Shown: piece by piece, positions 47,064-61,098 of the stretch
Numbering within the stretch: the stretch's first letter is position 1
Layout: each line of letters begins with the position of its first letter
NCBI GenBank assembly: GCA_009792885.1
Contig: WMCF01000003.1
Location: forward strand, 15,772,297 to 15,836,296
Reading direction: 5' to 3'
Source of the DNA: Eremophila alpestris peregrina
Lineage: Eukaryota; Chordata; Aves; Passeriformes; Alaudidae
DNA: 64,000 nt
The notes under the pieces: model-generated
What the model was told of the DNA's origin: nothing
What the model saw: the letters and a program-made list of their open reading frames with translations, nothing else
Databases searched by the model: none
Made by a program: the position numbers and the translations under genes

Positions 47064-50000
47064 GTAACATTCCATCTAAAAAATATTTCCTATTTTAACT
47101 AGTCTGTAGCTTCTCACCATCTTTTCTTGTTTCATTCTTTCTTCATTGTAGCTATAAAGCTGCTAGGGGCACTTGCAGCCCAAGCTATAAAGTAATTTCG
47201 GATAAGGTCCTTTTTTGTGCCCAAAGGGCCGTAATCAGTGTGTGATGGAGGATGTTCACAAACCATAACTAGAGAATCTCTTAATTTCTTAATCTGTTAA
47301 TTCATTTTAGTAATCTGTCATCTTTATTTTGTTTGCTGTTCAGCATGGATATATGAATTGATGCATTTGGCTGAAAGCTCTGTGCTGTGGTTTTGGTCTA
47401 AGCAGTTGCAAAAATCAAAAAGGGACTTCTTTTCTAGTGAATCCAAGATTCTTCTCTGCAGGGGATATTTTTTGATAGAGAAATGAGTGGATTATTTCAC
47501 AACTAGAAGCGATTTAATTATGTGTGGGCCTAAGAAAATGTTGAGATTGTTTTGTGGGTAGTGGAGTGGCCTAAAAAACAGCAAAGAAGAGATCATGAAC
47601 ATGAGTGGGAAGAGGGCAAGCAGGAAAACATGAAGTTGGGGTGTAAAACTTGAGATTGGAGATGTGAGTGAAATGGTGGAGTGGAGTCACGAAAATGAGA
47701 AGAAACTGGAGAATCTGGAGGAAGATTAGGAATTCTTAGTAAGAATGGTTTCTGTCTAATGTTTTAACTGAGATGGGAGAAATGAAGAAATTAAAGGGAA
47801 CATATGAGAACAAAATTGCTTTAAGAAGCCATGGATTTACTTTAAGATTTTAATAGGAAATGCTACTATTGCATATATTTTATGAAACATATAAGCCTAG
47901 AACAGCTGTTGGAATAATTCCAGTCACCTAAACAGATAAATTGTGATATCTTGAAGAGCCTCATCATCTGGTATTTCTGGATTAGCTAGAGAGTATTCAT
48001 GACAGTTCCTTTAACCTTCCTCTGCCACTTCCAAGCTGCAGGGTGAAATCAGTGCTCTTTTGGGTAAAACTCTCTTGCTGCAGAATGAAGAGCTCTTGGC
48101 AGGAGGACAGCCAGCATTGCCCAGACCACAGTTTTAACAAGTCTCTTGAGCTTCACCTCCCAGCTGTTTTTGTAGCAGGGTGGTCTGTGTAGGATCTGCC
48201 AGTGGGAGTCATCCAGAAGCTTCAGATGATGTGTGAGTATCAGCATCCTTCTCTAAGGATGTCTTTCAGGGGAGAGCAAACACAGCTTCTGTTTTTTGTC
48301 AGCTGCTGGGACAAGCAGCAACTGACAGTTCAAATGAAGGTGGTAGTGCAATATTAAAATCCTTTGTAATGGGTCCCACCTATGTTTCCTTCTAATATAG
48401 CAAACCTCATAGCTCTAATGGAAAGAAGAGTGAGTGCTAAGAGGTTGCAAAGGGACTTGGGAGCAGAAGGGTCTGTCTTCCACACTTTCTTGGCTTGACA
48501 GAGCCAAAGTAGGCTGGCTTTCATGTTGTAAGGGCAATCACTTTGATTGTTTAGTCAGGAAGCTGCCTGATGTGAACTGGAATTCAGTCCACAGAAGCAG
48601 AATTCTTTGTGTGAGTTTACTTTTGTCCACTTTATTAAATTGTTTCTGATGTCAGTTCTGTTACTCAAGCAAAATTATTGTGAGTGCATGCTACCAATGA
48701 AAAAGAAATGATCTTGTGGTAAATTCAAGAGCTGTGCAAGAGGTGGTTTATACAGCAAGCTAAAAGGAGGCATGTGGTTCCTCTGACTCAGCCTTCCTGA
48801 TTGCTCTGATGCTCACTTGCTGTAGGGTCTTGTTAAAAGACTGGGTTGCCAACTTTTATCCCCAGATTTCCCCACTGGGCCATACAAATACACAGCCATT
48901 TCAGTTTCTTACAAATTATTAAGAAATGCTGCCTAGAGCTATGGTTTATGTGTTATAAAGTGTGGGCTACTTCAGCCTTTTTCTTTCAAATAGTGAAGCC
49001 TAGACACCTTGTTTGGTATCTTTCATTCTTTTCATCCCTTGTAATATATGTTAAAGCCAATGTACAGTAGGTGGGATCAAACTGCAGAGAACTGGGCGGG
49101 ATAATTATAATTTAGGATCATGTTTCTTCAAGTGTCTTCGAGTCTGTCTTGGCTGTAGATGATGAAACAGCTGTCATGAGATGAGCATGCAAAACTGGGG
49201 GATGTTTTTAATTGCCTTTGGCCCAACTTGAAATGCTAATGCTTAGCACATTTCTATTTTTTAAATTTATTTTTAAATGGTTAAGATAAGTTTTGCTAGC
49301 ACAAGATTTAGAGTCTTTAGTTTGTTGTTACCTCAGCTGTATTGTCTATCTGAGCTTACACTTACAGTCTTGCAGCAGATACAGCCTTGAATGCTTTTGC
49401 AGCAGTTCAATGGGATCACTGAAATTGGAAGTGAGAAAAGAGAAAATACCTAGTAGGTCATCTAATCTACTGCCCTAGGGCTAGTGAATGTTTATACTGT
49501 AAGGAGAGCAGCATTTTTTACTGTACCATAAATGCCTTAGATAATAAAGATCTTATTTCTTCCCAAAGGAAGCTGCTCTGCTCTCTGAATTCAATCTCAG
49601 ATTTTTTTTCTTTTTTGTAATATCCAGCTTAACTCTTCTTTTACTTCCTATTCCTTGGAGTTTGTATAGTGAAGTGCTTAGCTCTGATCTCTCTTCTCCC
49701 TGTGGTGATTATATGGCCCTGTCCTTTTCAGAGAAGAGTGGTCCAGATACTGTTGTCAGAGGACGTGTGCTGTTCTCTAATCAGCACTGACACTGGATGC
49801 CTTGGAAAGCAAACACCATCACTGTGTCAACCATGAGGAGAATTTCAGAACTGCTATATGGAGTCAAATAGACTCTTTAATTTGCTGGCATTGTCTCTGG
49901 TCAATGTTAGGTGAGCCACCCACCAGGCAGCTGAGCATTGCAGAACTAGTGACACCCCATGTAATATATGCTGCCTGTATTCTGTAAGAGCTGCATTTGA

Positions 50001-53000
50001 AATCTGAGTATTCAGTCTTCTGTTTAGTGCTGACAAACAGAAGAGATTCTTCTGAAACTGATCTCCTTTTTTGGAGCACTTACATTTTGTTTGGCATGTG
50101 TAAATCCTAATTAAGCTAGGGATCAGGAAAAGCAGAATGACTCCAGCCTGGTGATTAGAGCACTTGACTGAGAATCTGTATGTCTCCAGGCATTTAGCCA
50201 GTGAGTTTTTCTATGCTCAGTAAAAGAGCACTGCTAGTGCTGTTACTCCAGCTCACCTTAAAATATTAAATGGCACCCTTTACTCAGTAGGGTGAGATGC
50301 AGGTTGAAACCTTCTCAGCCAGAGGCAGGAACCAAAATATGAACATCTGGACTGTTGCACAGCAGAAAAGTTGTTTTTCTACACTTAAAAACTACATTTG
50401 CTGTTTGTCTGAATCCTGCAAGTTCCAATTTTTCTTTTTGGGGCAAGTAAAAGGTCTAGATCAACACAATATTGTTGTGGCAAGATGACAAAAATATTTT
50501 TTGCTCCTCCCCTTTCCCAAACATGCACATCCACATGTGCATGCACTTGGATACCTTAAGCTAACTAAGCCAATTACCTAGCACTGCTCTCTGTGATGTT
50601 TTTTAACAGAGGTTTTTTACACTGCCGGAGCAGGAGGTGATTCAGGTGGGGTTTTTGCAGTGGCTGTTCTCTAATCAGCATGTTGGACAACTGTCTTTTC
50701 ATTCTATTTTTACTGTTTCAGCCTCCTCCCCTCACTCCCAACCTATTTCAGCCTGCAATAGTCTAAGTGATTTTTTTTTTTTAAGTTCTTAATCTAGGGA
50801 AGCATTTGTTAATATTTTCCACTTCCAAGAAATCTAATGGCTGCTTGTTTAGGAAGACCCCATCTCCACTGAGGAATCCAGGGATTTTCCTCACTTCCAG
50901 AGTTGGGTTATCTCCAAATTCATTTGTGCTACTTAGTGATTTGGTTTTAGTTAGCAAGAGTTTCCAGCCTGTATGCAGCTTACCGTGACAACCTTTAAGA
51001 AAACCACAGAATGATGTAATGAGCCCCTGCATGGAAAAATAAACAGCTCTGGAGAAACCAGCAGTAGCAGTCTCAAGTAAATATTCTTCAGTCACTGGGG
51101 TTTTGAAAATGACGTTATTTGAAAGGAAGAATGAGTAATATATTAAGGTTAGCAGCTGAAGACAGGTTTGTGTGTGCTGTGCCTAGTTTAGGGAAAAAAA
51201 AAAAGAAAAAAACGCATAGCTGTTTGTTTCAAAATCTTGCTTGGTGAATGGGGACCAATTCCATGTGGCCTCTTCTGTTCAGCTCTAGCACCCAGGCATG
51301 GTGCTGGCATCTCATGATGGCATTCCAGTGACAGAGTTTTCTCCTGTCAGCAGCTCTTAGTGGACATAGTATCACTAAATGAGCTTTGAAAACAAGAATG
51401 GGGGTATTCACATTTCTTTTTCATAATTTAGTCAACTTGAAGCCCAGACTTTGGGGCTTTTCAAAAGGGGAAACAACTTGAAAACTTCACATCTGTATAT
51501 TCCCCCATACACCTGAAAGGGAGTCTCTTAATTCTTGGGTGTAGCTTTTCTTCAGAGATCTACACAGTGAAGTGGCATGTGCATATATCAAGTGATATTA
51601 CCAGCACCTGAGTTCTCTGGTTTCTTTGTGTTCCTTAAAGGATTTTTTTTCCCACTTGCATGGAAAAAAAAAAATAAGAAAACACCCATGGCACCCCCAA
51701 AAACATTCTCTCAAGTACTCAAATAGAAAGTTACACCATTTTCCTGCATGTCCTTCTTATTGATCAGAGGTAGTAATTGCCCCAAGGGTTAATGTACTCA
51801 TGGATATGTTGCCTTATCCATATGGAGGCTTTCTGTGATCACATACATAAAAAAGGAGTCTTCTTGAGGCTATAGTGAGAATCAGTGTAGTTCCTCTTTT
51901 CATGTTTTAGTAGGATACCCCAAAAATAGCCAAGGTTAGACAAGAGTTTAATTAATTATTAGGACTTTCTTTTTCAGAAGGATAAACACAAAGAGCTTGA
52001 ATGCCTATATTTTTTTCCAGAGTGGGGAGATCTTGTACTTATGTGTAGAATGTACAGTAGTCTGGAGCTGGAGCAAATTTCTTCATGCCTTGGAAATGTG
52101 GAACACTGTGGAGAACAGGGAGCCACAGGTAGATTCAGAAGAGGTTCTTGAAAAGCAAAACAATGTTATTAATGGGGTTAATGCCACACCTGTCTTTATT
52201 CTGTCTTCTCAGCCTTAGGTGTCTTGTCCTACTCTTGGTGCACAGCACTTTCCACCTTGTTATTTAAAGACATGAGACCATGGACTGCTGCTTCTTCTTC
52301 TGCTTTTTTTCCTGTTTTCCACTATTACTAAACTAGCTGTGCTACTTTGATACTGGCTGTCTCTCTCTCAATGCTGGTTGTTAATGTTACTGTTCAAATG
52401 TCTAATATGGGATTGTAGGCTCTTCCCTGAGATTTGTGGCTGGTTAGTGTTAGTCAGGATACTGAGAAAAGGAGATTGCTGTCACTTTGTCAGGAAAGTA
52501 GGTTGGTTTTAAAGGAGCTGTAGTCAGTAATAATTGTGCTTTTGGGACGTCTGATTAAGATGTTATGATGGCATTTGAATTGGAAAATTATGGTGCCTAT
52601 GGATGACATTATAATGCAGTCCTTAGTAAATAATTTTATGCTTCTGTCTCCTCTGGGCATAACACCTGGAATTGTTAAAGGCTTTGAATAGGTAAAGGCT
52701 TTTGAATTTTTCCCTAGCTGAAGAGGAAAAGAAGTGTCATTGATGGTGTCAAGAACAAGAGTTCATGGGAAGGAACCAGTGTGTCAGGAAGCTTTTGTCT
52801 TTTCTACTGTCCTCCATTAATGTATCCTCCTTGGTTCTTTTCCTGCATCTTGAGCCAGTAGCTCCCAACACAGTGCTCCTCTAACCAATAGTCAAAACTA
52901 CTGGGCTAAAAGTCTGTGACAGTTGTTCTATCTGCCAGAACTATTTATCTTCAGATCTTTGTATTAGTCCTCCCAGCCCTTCTTTTTATGAGGATTTGTT

Positions 53001-55829
53001 TTGGTTTTGTTTTGAATTAATTTTAGTTTAGATTCTGGCTTGATATCAAATAAAGCAATTTCAAGAGAAGCTCCTATTCAGTAGGAAATGAAAACTTACT
53101 AATTCCATTACATTTTCACAACAAATATATATGCTCTCGTTTGCTGAGTTCCTGCTTCCTTGCAAGCCAAAATGTTATGTTTCTTCCTTACTTATTATCC
53201 CTCCCTTCCCTCTGGCTCCATCTGTGGTGCAGGCATCCTTTCCTGTCTTGGCTGCTGCCTGGGAGGCCTCTGTCTCTTCTTCCCTTCAGGAAGTTCTGAG
53301 AAGGATGATATGTGTGATGCCCAAGGGTGATTCTCCCACAGTCTCAGTGTGACAGGTGTGTGTGGTGAAGAAGGGAGTATGCAGGAGAGAGCAGAAGCAG
53401 GGGGAATGGAAGAATCTTGGACCAGGACCCTTCCCAGACAGCCAGCAAACAAAGTCATAAATAACATGCCATTGGGGACCAGTTAATCTGCTCTATGAAA
53501 AGGTGCAAAGTATACAAGTGGGAAAAATAACATTGTATAATAATCAGCATGCAGCCATAGGTGTTAAACCATATGCAGCTAGGCAAATAAATGAAGCTCC
53601 CCCTGAGAGCTGTGCGATAAATCATTCCCAAAGAATTCAGTCACTCCCCCCTCCTTATCCCCCAAAGAAAGAAAACAAATTACTTTAGATGTGGAGTCAT
53701 AACTACTACTCTGCAGCTGCCAGTTAAAGCAAGTGGACAAGGAGCAGTAGGAGAAAGGGGCAAAGATATAAGAAGCTGGGGTAAAAGGGGACATAGAAAG
53801 CAACTCTGTGTTTAAAACCATGGGAATTTGGTGGGGAAGGGAAAGGAAATAAGCTCCACCACCAGGCATTGTCTTGACATGCAGGGACAAACTGAGAGTG
53901 GTCAATTTTGTGGAGTTTGTTTTGCTTTTTAGCTGGTTCAGATTGAAGGGGCTGCACTGGTTTGCTGAAGTAATTCCTTAGCAGCACAGTGCTCCTTGCT
54001 GTTTGTAATAGCAGCATTTGGCACAGGCTCATTTGTGGATCTGCACTTCAGACATCCATTTGAATGTGTGTTGATGCCTGCAGAAAGGCTGCACATATTG
54101 ACTCGCCTTCTCGCCTCTCTTGAAATGTTCCTGTCAAATTCACCACATTTCTGAGGTACCACAATTAAGGAGGAGCTGTTTCAAGGCAACTGTCATTTCT
54201 AGCTCCTAGATAACCTCTGGAAAAAGTTTAGACCTCAGTGGACTTCTCCTGAAGCCAAAAGCACTGGTGGGGCTTGCAAGTGATTTGCAAAGAGACAAGT
54301 GAAGAAAAAAAAAGTTCAAAACACAGGTCAGTGTATCCCTGGGAGCATCTGCTGTTGTTGTTGTCCAGGAAGGCCATGAATATTCCCTAGTACAGCATAA
54401 GGCTGTGAAGGAGAAGAGCTGCATTCCAGAGCTTTGGAAAACCCTACCCCTCCATGGGAGTGTCTGTGGACATCCATCTCAGGACGCTGATGAAGTGAGA
54501 GCAGTTTCTCTGTCCCATGGCTGATGTCAGAATCCCATATTACATCATTGAACATCCAAAGCCTGGATATCCTACACAGAGACAGCTGACTCTAGGTAAA
54601 TATCCAAAAGTGAGTGCTAGCTTCCTGTCAGAGGCAATTCCCTCTGCCTCCTGGTAAAGTGCAAAATACTACAGGAAAAAGCTGATCTGTCACTACATGA
54701 AAAGGCTCATCACACTGTAAACCTGGCTCTCTTGCCTTCTGCACCTCACTAGTAGTAGCATTAAATAAAATGTTGCCATAGATAGGAAGACCAGTCTGAA
54801 CCACTTTTTACCTGCCTGTGATAGTTTTCAAAGACTTTCTGTTTGGTGTCCTATAATTGCAGAGTAACAATACTGTAAAAATAGTGTGCTTGTATACTCC
54901 ACCTAGAAGAGGTAGGCAAGTTCTCCAATAATTGCTGTACTAGTTGTTCCAAGGACTATTAAAAACAGGTGTGGAAGTGAAGAGTTTCCCAATAATGCTA
55001 AGGCTGCAGTGGAAACTCCTATTGTTTTTTATTTTATTGAACAGAATTCCTCAGTTGGAAAGAGTGCAGTGAAAAAGGAGTATAGGGAAAATGAATGTAT
55101 TCAGAGACAGGTGGCTTATGTCAAAACTAGGTATGCCACAAGCTCACAGTGCTTAGAAACTATGTGAAATGGAAAACAGGCATTAGGGAAGAAAAAGCAC
55201 AGACTGTGTAGCTTTGTCTCAAAATGACAAGGTCAGTGTCTAAGGTTGAAAGATTTTTCTACTGCTGAGGAACCATCCTGATGTCAAGAAGTGAAGAGGC
55301 TGCATTTTGATGCCAAACTTTCCCTGCTCAGGCTATGGAAGCTGTTGTCATTGTGAAGGTACTGCACAGGTACAGCTGTCATAAAGGATATGGAGGCCAG
55401 GTGCATTAGAGGGGATCAGACTCCAAAATCTGGAAACTTAAACCAGATAAAATATCTTCAAGATTTATGTCTGTGTTAGCAAAGAGATTTCCTCAATCAC
55501 TGAGGATCTGCTCGAGCTTCTCAGCCTGTATGAGGAGAGCACAAAAGACCTGAAGACATTAATGTGGTTTTTTCTCCCTGTTTTAACCCAGGATCATATC
55601 CAATTAATAGCTGCTCTGATACACGTAACCTGTTCCAATTGTGGCAACAGAGATCCCACTGCCTCTTCCAATTAGTGAACAGCTAATCACCAGGGCTTTT
55701 TTATATCAAACCTAAATCTCCTTTCTCCAAGAAAGCTGTCTGCTACTCTGCTACTTGAACTACCCATGGGGAAGGAAAAAATATGGCTATCTTTTTTTTT
55801 TTTTTAATAGAACAGCTTTTATGTCTCAG

Positions 55830-56380
55830 AAGACTGAATGTCATCCCTAGACTAAACAACATGAATTCTTTTAGCCTTTTCTCATAGATCAAGTTTCGTA
55901 GACCTTTGCCTACCCTTGCTCTCTCATGCCCTCTTGCCAGACAGTCCTCCTTTCCCTCAAAGTGCAGTGCCCAGTGCTTGCACATAGGGCTGATGGAAAG
56001 GATCACCAGTACTTAGTGCCCGTTCCTTATGTGAAGCCCTCATCATTACATTCCACAGCTGGATTTACCTGTTTTGATTTTTTGTTTTGTTTTGTTGCTT
56101 GCAATGTCATGAAGTTGCAGACTTTTTTTTGGTCTACCTAAGCTGCTGACCATTTTTTCCAAGTCTCGCTGTCTCGCCAGCAATTCCCTCCCCATGAGCT
56201 GGGTTTCTCCTTGCTGCCTGTTATGGTTTGCACTTGTAAGTTGTGATTACACTGATTTAAAACCATTTATCAATGTGATTTTGAATTCTTTCCTGAAGTT
56301 CAGTCTGCAAATTGGATGCTCTGTTCCATTGGCCAGAGTGGTCATCTAATTTGGTACAAGCCTAATGGTAGCTTTCTAAA
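55830..56380 (-). mobile_element. Old CR1-like LINE fragment, antisense
   Basis: The plus strand reads TCCCTAGACTAAACAACATG, then TAGCCTTTTCTCATAGATCA, CCTTGCTCTCTCATGCCC and AAGTGCAGTGCCCAGTGCTT. This is the reverse complement of the region of older amniote/avian CR1 copies that encodes the C-terminal reverse transcriptase (the 'LFSLEK' and 'ERVQ' area). It is strongly diverged, and the part beyond about 56060 is only weakly similar. A repeat-library search would settle the extent. Confidence 0.5.
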
Positions 56381-59300
56381 TAGAGAACTTTTGAGACCTG
56401 TTGTCTTGGAGACCATCTTTTTCTTAACCTGCTGTGTTAGGTAAGTATCTCTTAGTAATTGTACATACCTTGCATTTTCCTCATTTGTTTATGAGAATGA
56501 CACAACTTAAAATATCCTTTAATGCACCAGGATTTATTCAGAGCTCTAATGCATTGTCTATCAACATGAAAATATTCCCAGGTTTTTTTCCAGGATGATG
56601 TACCACAGGCATAATAAAAACATTGTTCTTTTTCTGCCATGCTTCAGCTAGTCTGGCTATAGCTCTAGGAGGGCTTGGACTGTGTGACTGACTGCTTGTG
56701 AGATGGGAGGGTATAAAGAGTCCAAGGCCTGCCTGAAAGGCAGTTCAGTTAGAATTACAAGGACAGATAGCTTTCAACTGACGGGTTTCAATATGTGCTG
56801 GTGTGGATCTTTATTCCTGTGTGAATTGGGAACCCTGTGGAGCACATTCTTTTCTTAGCTGGGCAGGACACAATGCCCACAGGTGCTGCAAAATGAGCAT
56901 AAGTTGTGTGTCAGGAAGTCCCTCACTAAGTTTGCTCTGATCCATGAGATGGTGCTTCCTTCATCCAGTCGTCCTTATTTCAAGCTAGAGGGTAGATATT
57001 GAATAGGCTTCTCATCATGTAACAGTGGTGGGAATGCAGTGCAGCCTTATCTCTTAGAGCAGAAGGAAAATGGCAGGGGAAGCATATGTTCCTGGATAGC
57101 TGAAGTTTAATGAGCCACTTGGAATAATGCATTTTTGAAAGTTATAACCCACCTGTTAAACCTTTGCATTGTACTTGTTCAGCACTGGAACATGTAGTAA
57201 CATCTGCTTCCTCTGTAGCCTGTGCCTTGAGAAATGAAATTGAGTGAGTACCAAGGTAAAGCAAAGACTGCTCAACTGGTACAGTATGGGAACACCTGCA
57301 AGGTTTGTTTTTCTTTTTACCTTCATGTTAGCCAGAAAACTCTGGAGGGACCATGATCCCAGACAGAACAGGGTGGAGTGGGTATCGGTACTGATGACTA
57401 ACAGAGGTGTGGAGAGATTTATGCTATCCCCATGAGCCGTATTTGCTCAGCTGTTATTGTGCTCCCAACAACACAGAAGGGGTTGTTTCTCTCCCTCCAC
57501 CCACAGCCCTGCTCAGGGGACAGGCAATAAGGGCCTATTTACTGCATTGCTTTGCTAGTCCTGCCAGCACTTGTGCATGTGCGTACTTAAGGCTTTTCAA
57601 ATGCTCTTTCCCCTCTGAGGAGGAAAGGATGCAGATTTGGGCTGCTGATGTGACCTGTGCTGAACTTGCTTTCTGCCCACAGCTTTTGTAAGCTCCATCC
57701 TGGGATGAGGTACCTGTCCTCCTGGAGTGGACCTCTGTTCACATTAGGGCTCCTTATACAATGCAAAAGAAGCTTTAAGCTGATGTACATGCTATGGCAA
57801 AATAACCAGTTCAAAGCTCTTGTTCTCTGCCACAGCAGTGTAAAGACACATGAGAAATTGACCCTGTCTGAATTAAGCTCCCCTGGGAGACAGGCAAACA
57901 CTTTTCCTCACTGAAAGGAAAACTGAGGCACAAAGACACTTAGTCCCCATGTTTGCGTTGGCACAGGAGATCAGTAGGAACTTGGCACTAGATACCGATG
58001 CTGCTCCCCTTTGTTCTGTGCTGCACTAATGCCTCATTGAGAGGAAAGTTGGGAGTTGAACAAAAAAATTGGGGGGAGATGTGTTTGGGCTTTTTTTTTG
58101 GTTTTTTAATAGTTTTTTGAAATTAGGTCCCTCTTGCAGCGCTGACAATGGGAATTGGTCAAGAATTCTTCAGTAAAAGACCTTTCCCTCCCCTTGTGAT
58201 GAATGCTTGTTCATTAAAGCTGAAGCTTTTTGTGGGAATTCAATGGGAAAAGTTTTGCTGGTCCAGACAGAATTTCTGGTCAAAAGAAATGAGGTGGAGA
58301 GAGAGGGAAAGAGAAGGAAATCTGCCCTGCCTGGTACAGCCTGTAGCTCTGGGGTTAGGCTGTTCACATGGGTTCATTGGGGCTGGGCAGAAGCACAGAG
58401 GGAGGTTAGACCCTCTCTTTTGCCTGGTTTGGAAGAAAGAATCCTTTCTCTTAAGGGTGTACAAATCTCTCCCAGGTGGTTGGTTTTGGTGCCATAGTCT
58501 TCCCCTTCTTTTAATAAGAAAAGATTTGGGTGCAGAAGAGCAAAGTTCAGAAAATAATCTGCTGTGGTTGGATGGCAGATGTTCCCTGTGTCCCACCATA
58601 ATAATTCAGAGCATCTTTACAGCCATGGTGAATGATGCTTGGTGCCTTGGCTCTGGTGGCAATGAGAGTTGTTCTGTGTCAGGAGAGCAGCTGCCTCATC
58701 CCCAGTGGCTGCACATAGCTCTGCAAGATGAGCATGAGAACTGTTAAGCACAAACCTTGGGCTAGATGCTACTAGACACCCTTTCTTCTCAGTTTTGTGG
58801 GGTAAACAAGCGCCCCATCTCTTTGTTAATCCTGTTGTTTATTAGACAGTCAGTCAAGTCCCTTATTTCATCCATCATTTTTATTATGCAGGCCCTACAT
58901 GTATGTTTGAATGTGTGTGCTTAAGGGACCATGGATGAGAGACCTTTTTATGAATCTGACCATGTATTCCTCAGAAGGCCATTACTAGGGGAAAATTGTT
59001 GCAAAAATAATGTGCAACTGCAGATGTCCAAGCTCTGTTTTCCTGGCATAGCTCATGGCTTCAGAGACACTACTTTAAAAAAATGTTTTAATGAGTGGTA
59101 GAAGCAGTCAAGAGTAAGAAGGAACAAACAGCATTTTAGAGATGAGCAGTTGAGGTAAAATTGATATTTCTGCCAATTACTCTTCTTGTTGTGTGTGTGT
59201 ATACATTCCCTATTGGTTTTTTCTGTAATTTGGTTTTTTGCAATCTAGATTTGCTCTCTCACAAAGACTTCACTCCCCAGCAGCAGCAAGTTGGTGAGTG

Positions 59301-61002
59301 TTACTTGGTTTCTTTGCTGATGATCAAGTCGAGGTGGAGATGGCAGAAAATAGTAGAATATGACAATGCCTTTAAAATAAGTAAAGAAATAAATGGGTAT
59401 AGTGTTATTAGTTGTTCTAGGAGGACTGTTTGTGTCCCACTGACTTGCTGTCTTAAATGTTCTTTCTCTAAAAAAAGTTTAGTTTAGCGAAAGAAGGAAA
59501 ACCTTTCTGTGCCTGCAACTCCCATTAACAGGGAATAGGGTTTTAAGTACCCTGCACATATAATAAATATATGCTGGGTTTTAAGATGACAGCTTAATTT
59601 CATACCTGGCATTAAACTTTCTAGCTTTGCCATAGGCTTTTACTATTCTCCATTAACCTGGCCTTGGCAACAACAGCAAAGTTTCCAGTAAGCAGTTTGA
59701 CTGGAACAGGAGGACTTCAGTGTCCTGGAGCTGGGATAGCATTTGATGGTCCCTTTGTTACCCATGAGACAATCTTTCATGGTGACACTCCATGCAGTTC
59801 ATGCCAAGTCCCCAACTAGGGAAGCTGATGGTATGGATTTCCCAGCTGATTTTGCTGGCTTTTGAATACCCAACTGTTAATATTGATGTTTATTTTTTCA
59901 AGGAATTAAGTGCTGTTAGAGTGGTAGCCTGGAGGAAAGAGCCTCTTTGGGGATTTGTTAATGCATTCTTGCTTAGTAGACAGATGTCACTGAAGGAAAT
60001 TTCCACAAGGCTGTTGTCAGTGTGTTTGCTATTCCAATCCCCTCCAGCTCAGGGAAGGTGGATCTGGAAGGGGTTCAGAGAAGAACTGTGCTGTGTGGGA
60101 CTCCTCAGCGTGTAAACGAGACAAAGTGGGAATCTGTAAAGCAGGGAGGAACTTCCATAGCAGCTACTTCTAGATGTACATTAGAGCTGAATGAAGTCTG
60201 ATCTCCCTGTGGTTTCACAGGGATACCCACTGATACACACTCCATCCTGTGCCACTGTCTTCCTAATGATTTGCTACTGAATGCTGGTGACAAAGGCAGA
60301 GCTTCCATCATTACATCTATTTGATATCAACTCAGCCTTTAAACAGCTTTCAAACAGCAAAAACTACCCATTAGTTATGTATTCTGATAGTAAATGTGAC
60401 TATTCAATTCTCACACCTTTCTGTTAATATGTGCAGAGAATTTTTTCGATTTTTATGGCATAGCAAAGATGTGTAAATATAAAAATTTATTCTGTGTAAT
60501 TTGCATACCTAACTGCAATTGTATGTAAAATAAGATACTAATGAATTTAAAAATTTTATTTTTTTTCTCTTGATTTCAATAAAAGTGGCATATTTCTTTG
60601 TTCTAGTACACAAAGAAAACACACTTTATTTTTTTCAGAGGAATTTTACTGAGAGTTTTGCAAGACTCAAAGGACTTGAGAAATCTTGGTTTGACTTTGT
60701 GCACTCTGGAAGCTTTTGGGATTTAGACAGAAAAATTCCTGGAATGTAGTTCTCTTCAGCAGAAGCTTTTCTTCCTTTTGCTTATAATATAATGATGGTA
60801 GAGAAGTTTGCCCCTGCTCTTTTGCTTCCCCCAAGCAGCTTGAGTGATTTGCCTCACCTGATGGCCAAGAGGTGAATTGCTGACAGCAGACTGTGGGTAA
60901 GTGGGGCCCTTAGATGTAAGAGGTTTGTTAGGGAGCCAGCAGGCCTCTGGCTCAATGGCTTCTCTGTCCATGTACATCTTGGGAACAGTCTCTTTTTCTC
61001 TC

Positions 61003-61098
61003 TTTTTCTTTTTCTTTTTCTTTTTCTTTTTCTTTTTCTTTTTCTTTTTCTTTTTCTTTTTCTTTTTCTTTTTCTTTTTCTTTTTCTTTTTCTTTTTC
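61003..61098 (+). repeat. (TTTTTC)n hexanucleotide microsatellite
   Basis: About 16 head-to-tail copies of TTTTTC run without interruption. They are preceded by imperfect copies from about 60990. The strand is a pure pyrimidine mirror repeat, and its complement is pure purine. Such tracts can adopt triplex (H-DNA) structure and are length-variable. The 77-codon polyphenylalanine frame over it is an artefact of the repeat. Confidence 0.97.

Noticed and set aside
58148..58747. 199-codon open frame on the plus strand, the longest in the window
   Set aside because: It lies inside intron 7, has no recognisable domain, odd composition (many Trp, Cys and Leu scattered without pattern), and open frames overlap it on both strands. 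A chance frame is the simplest reading.
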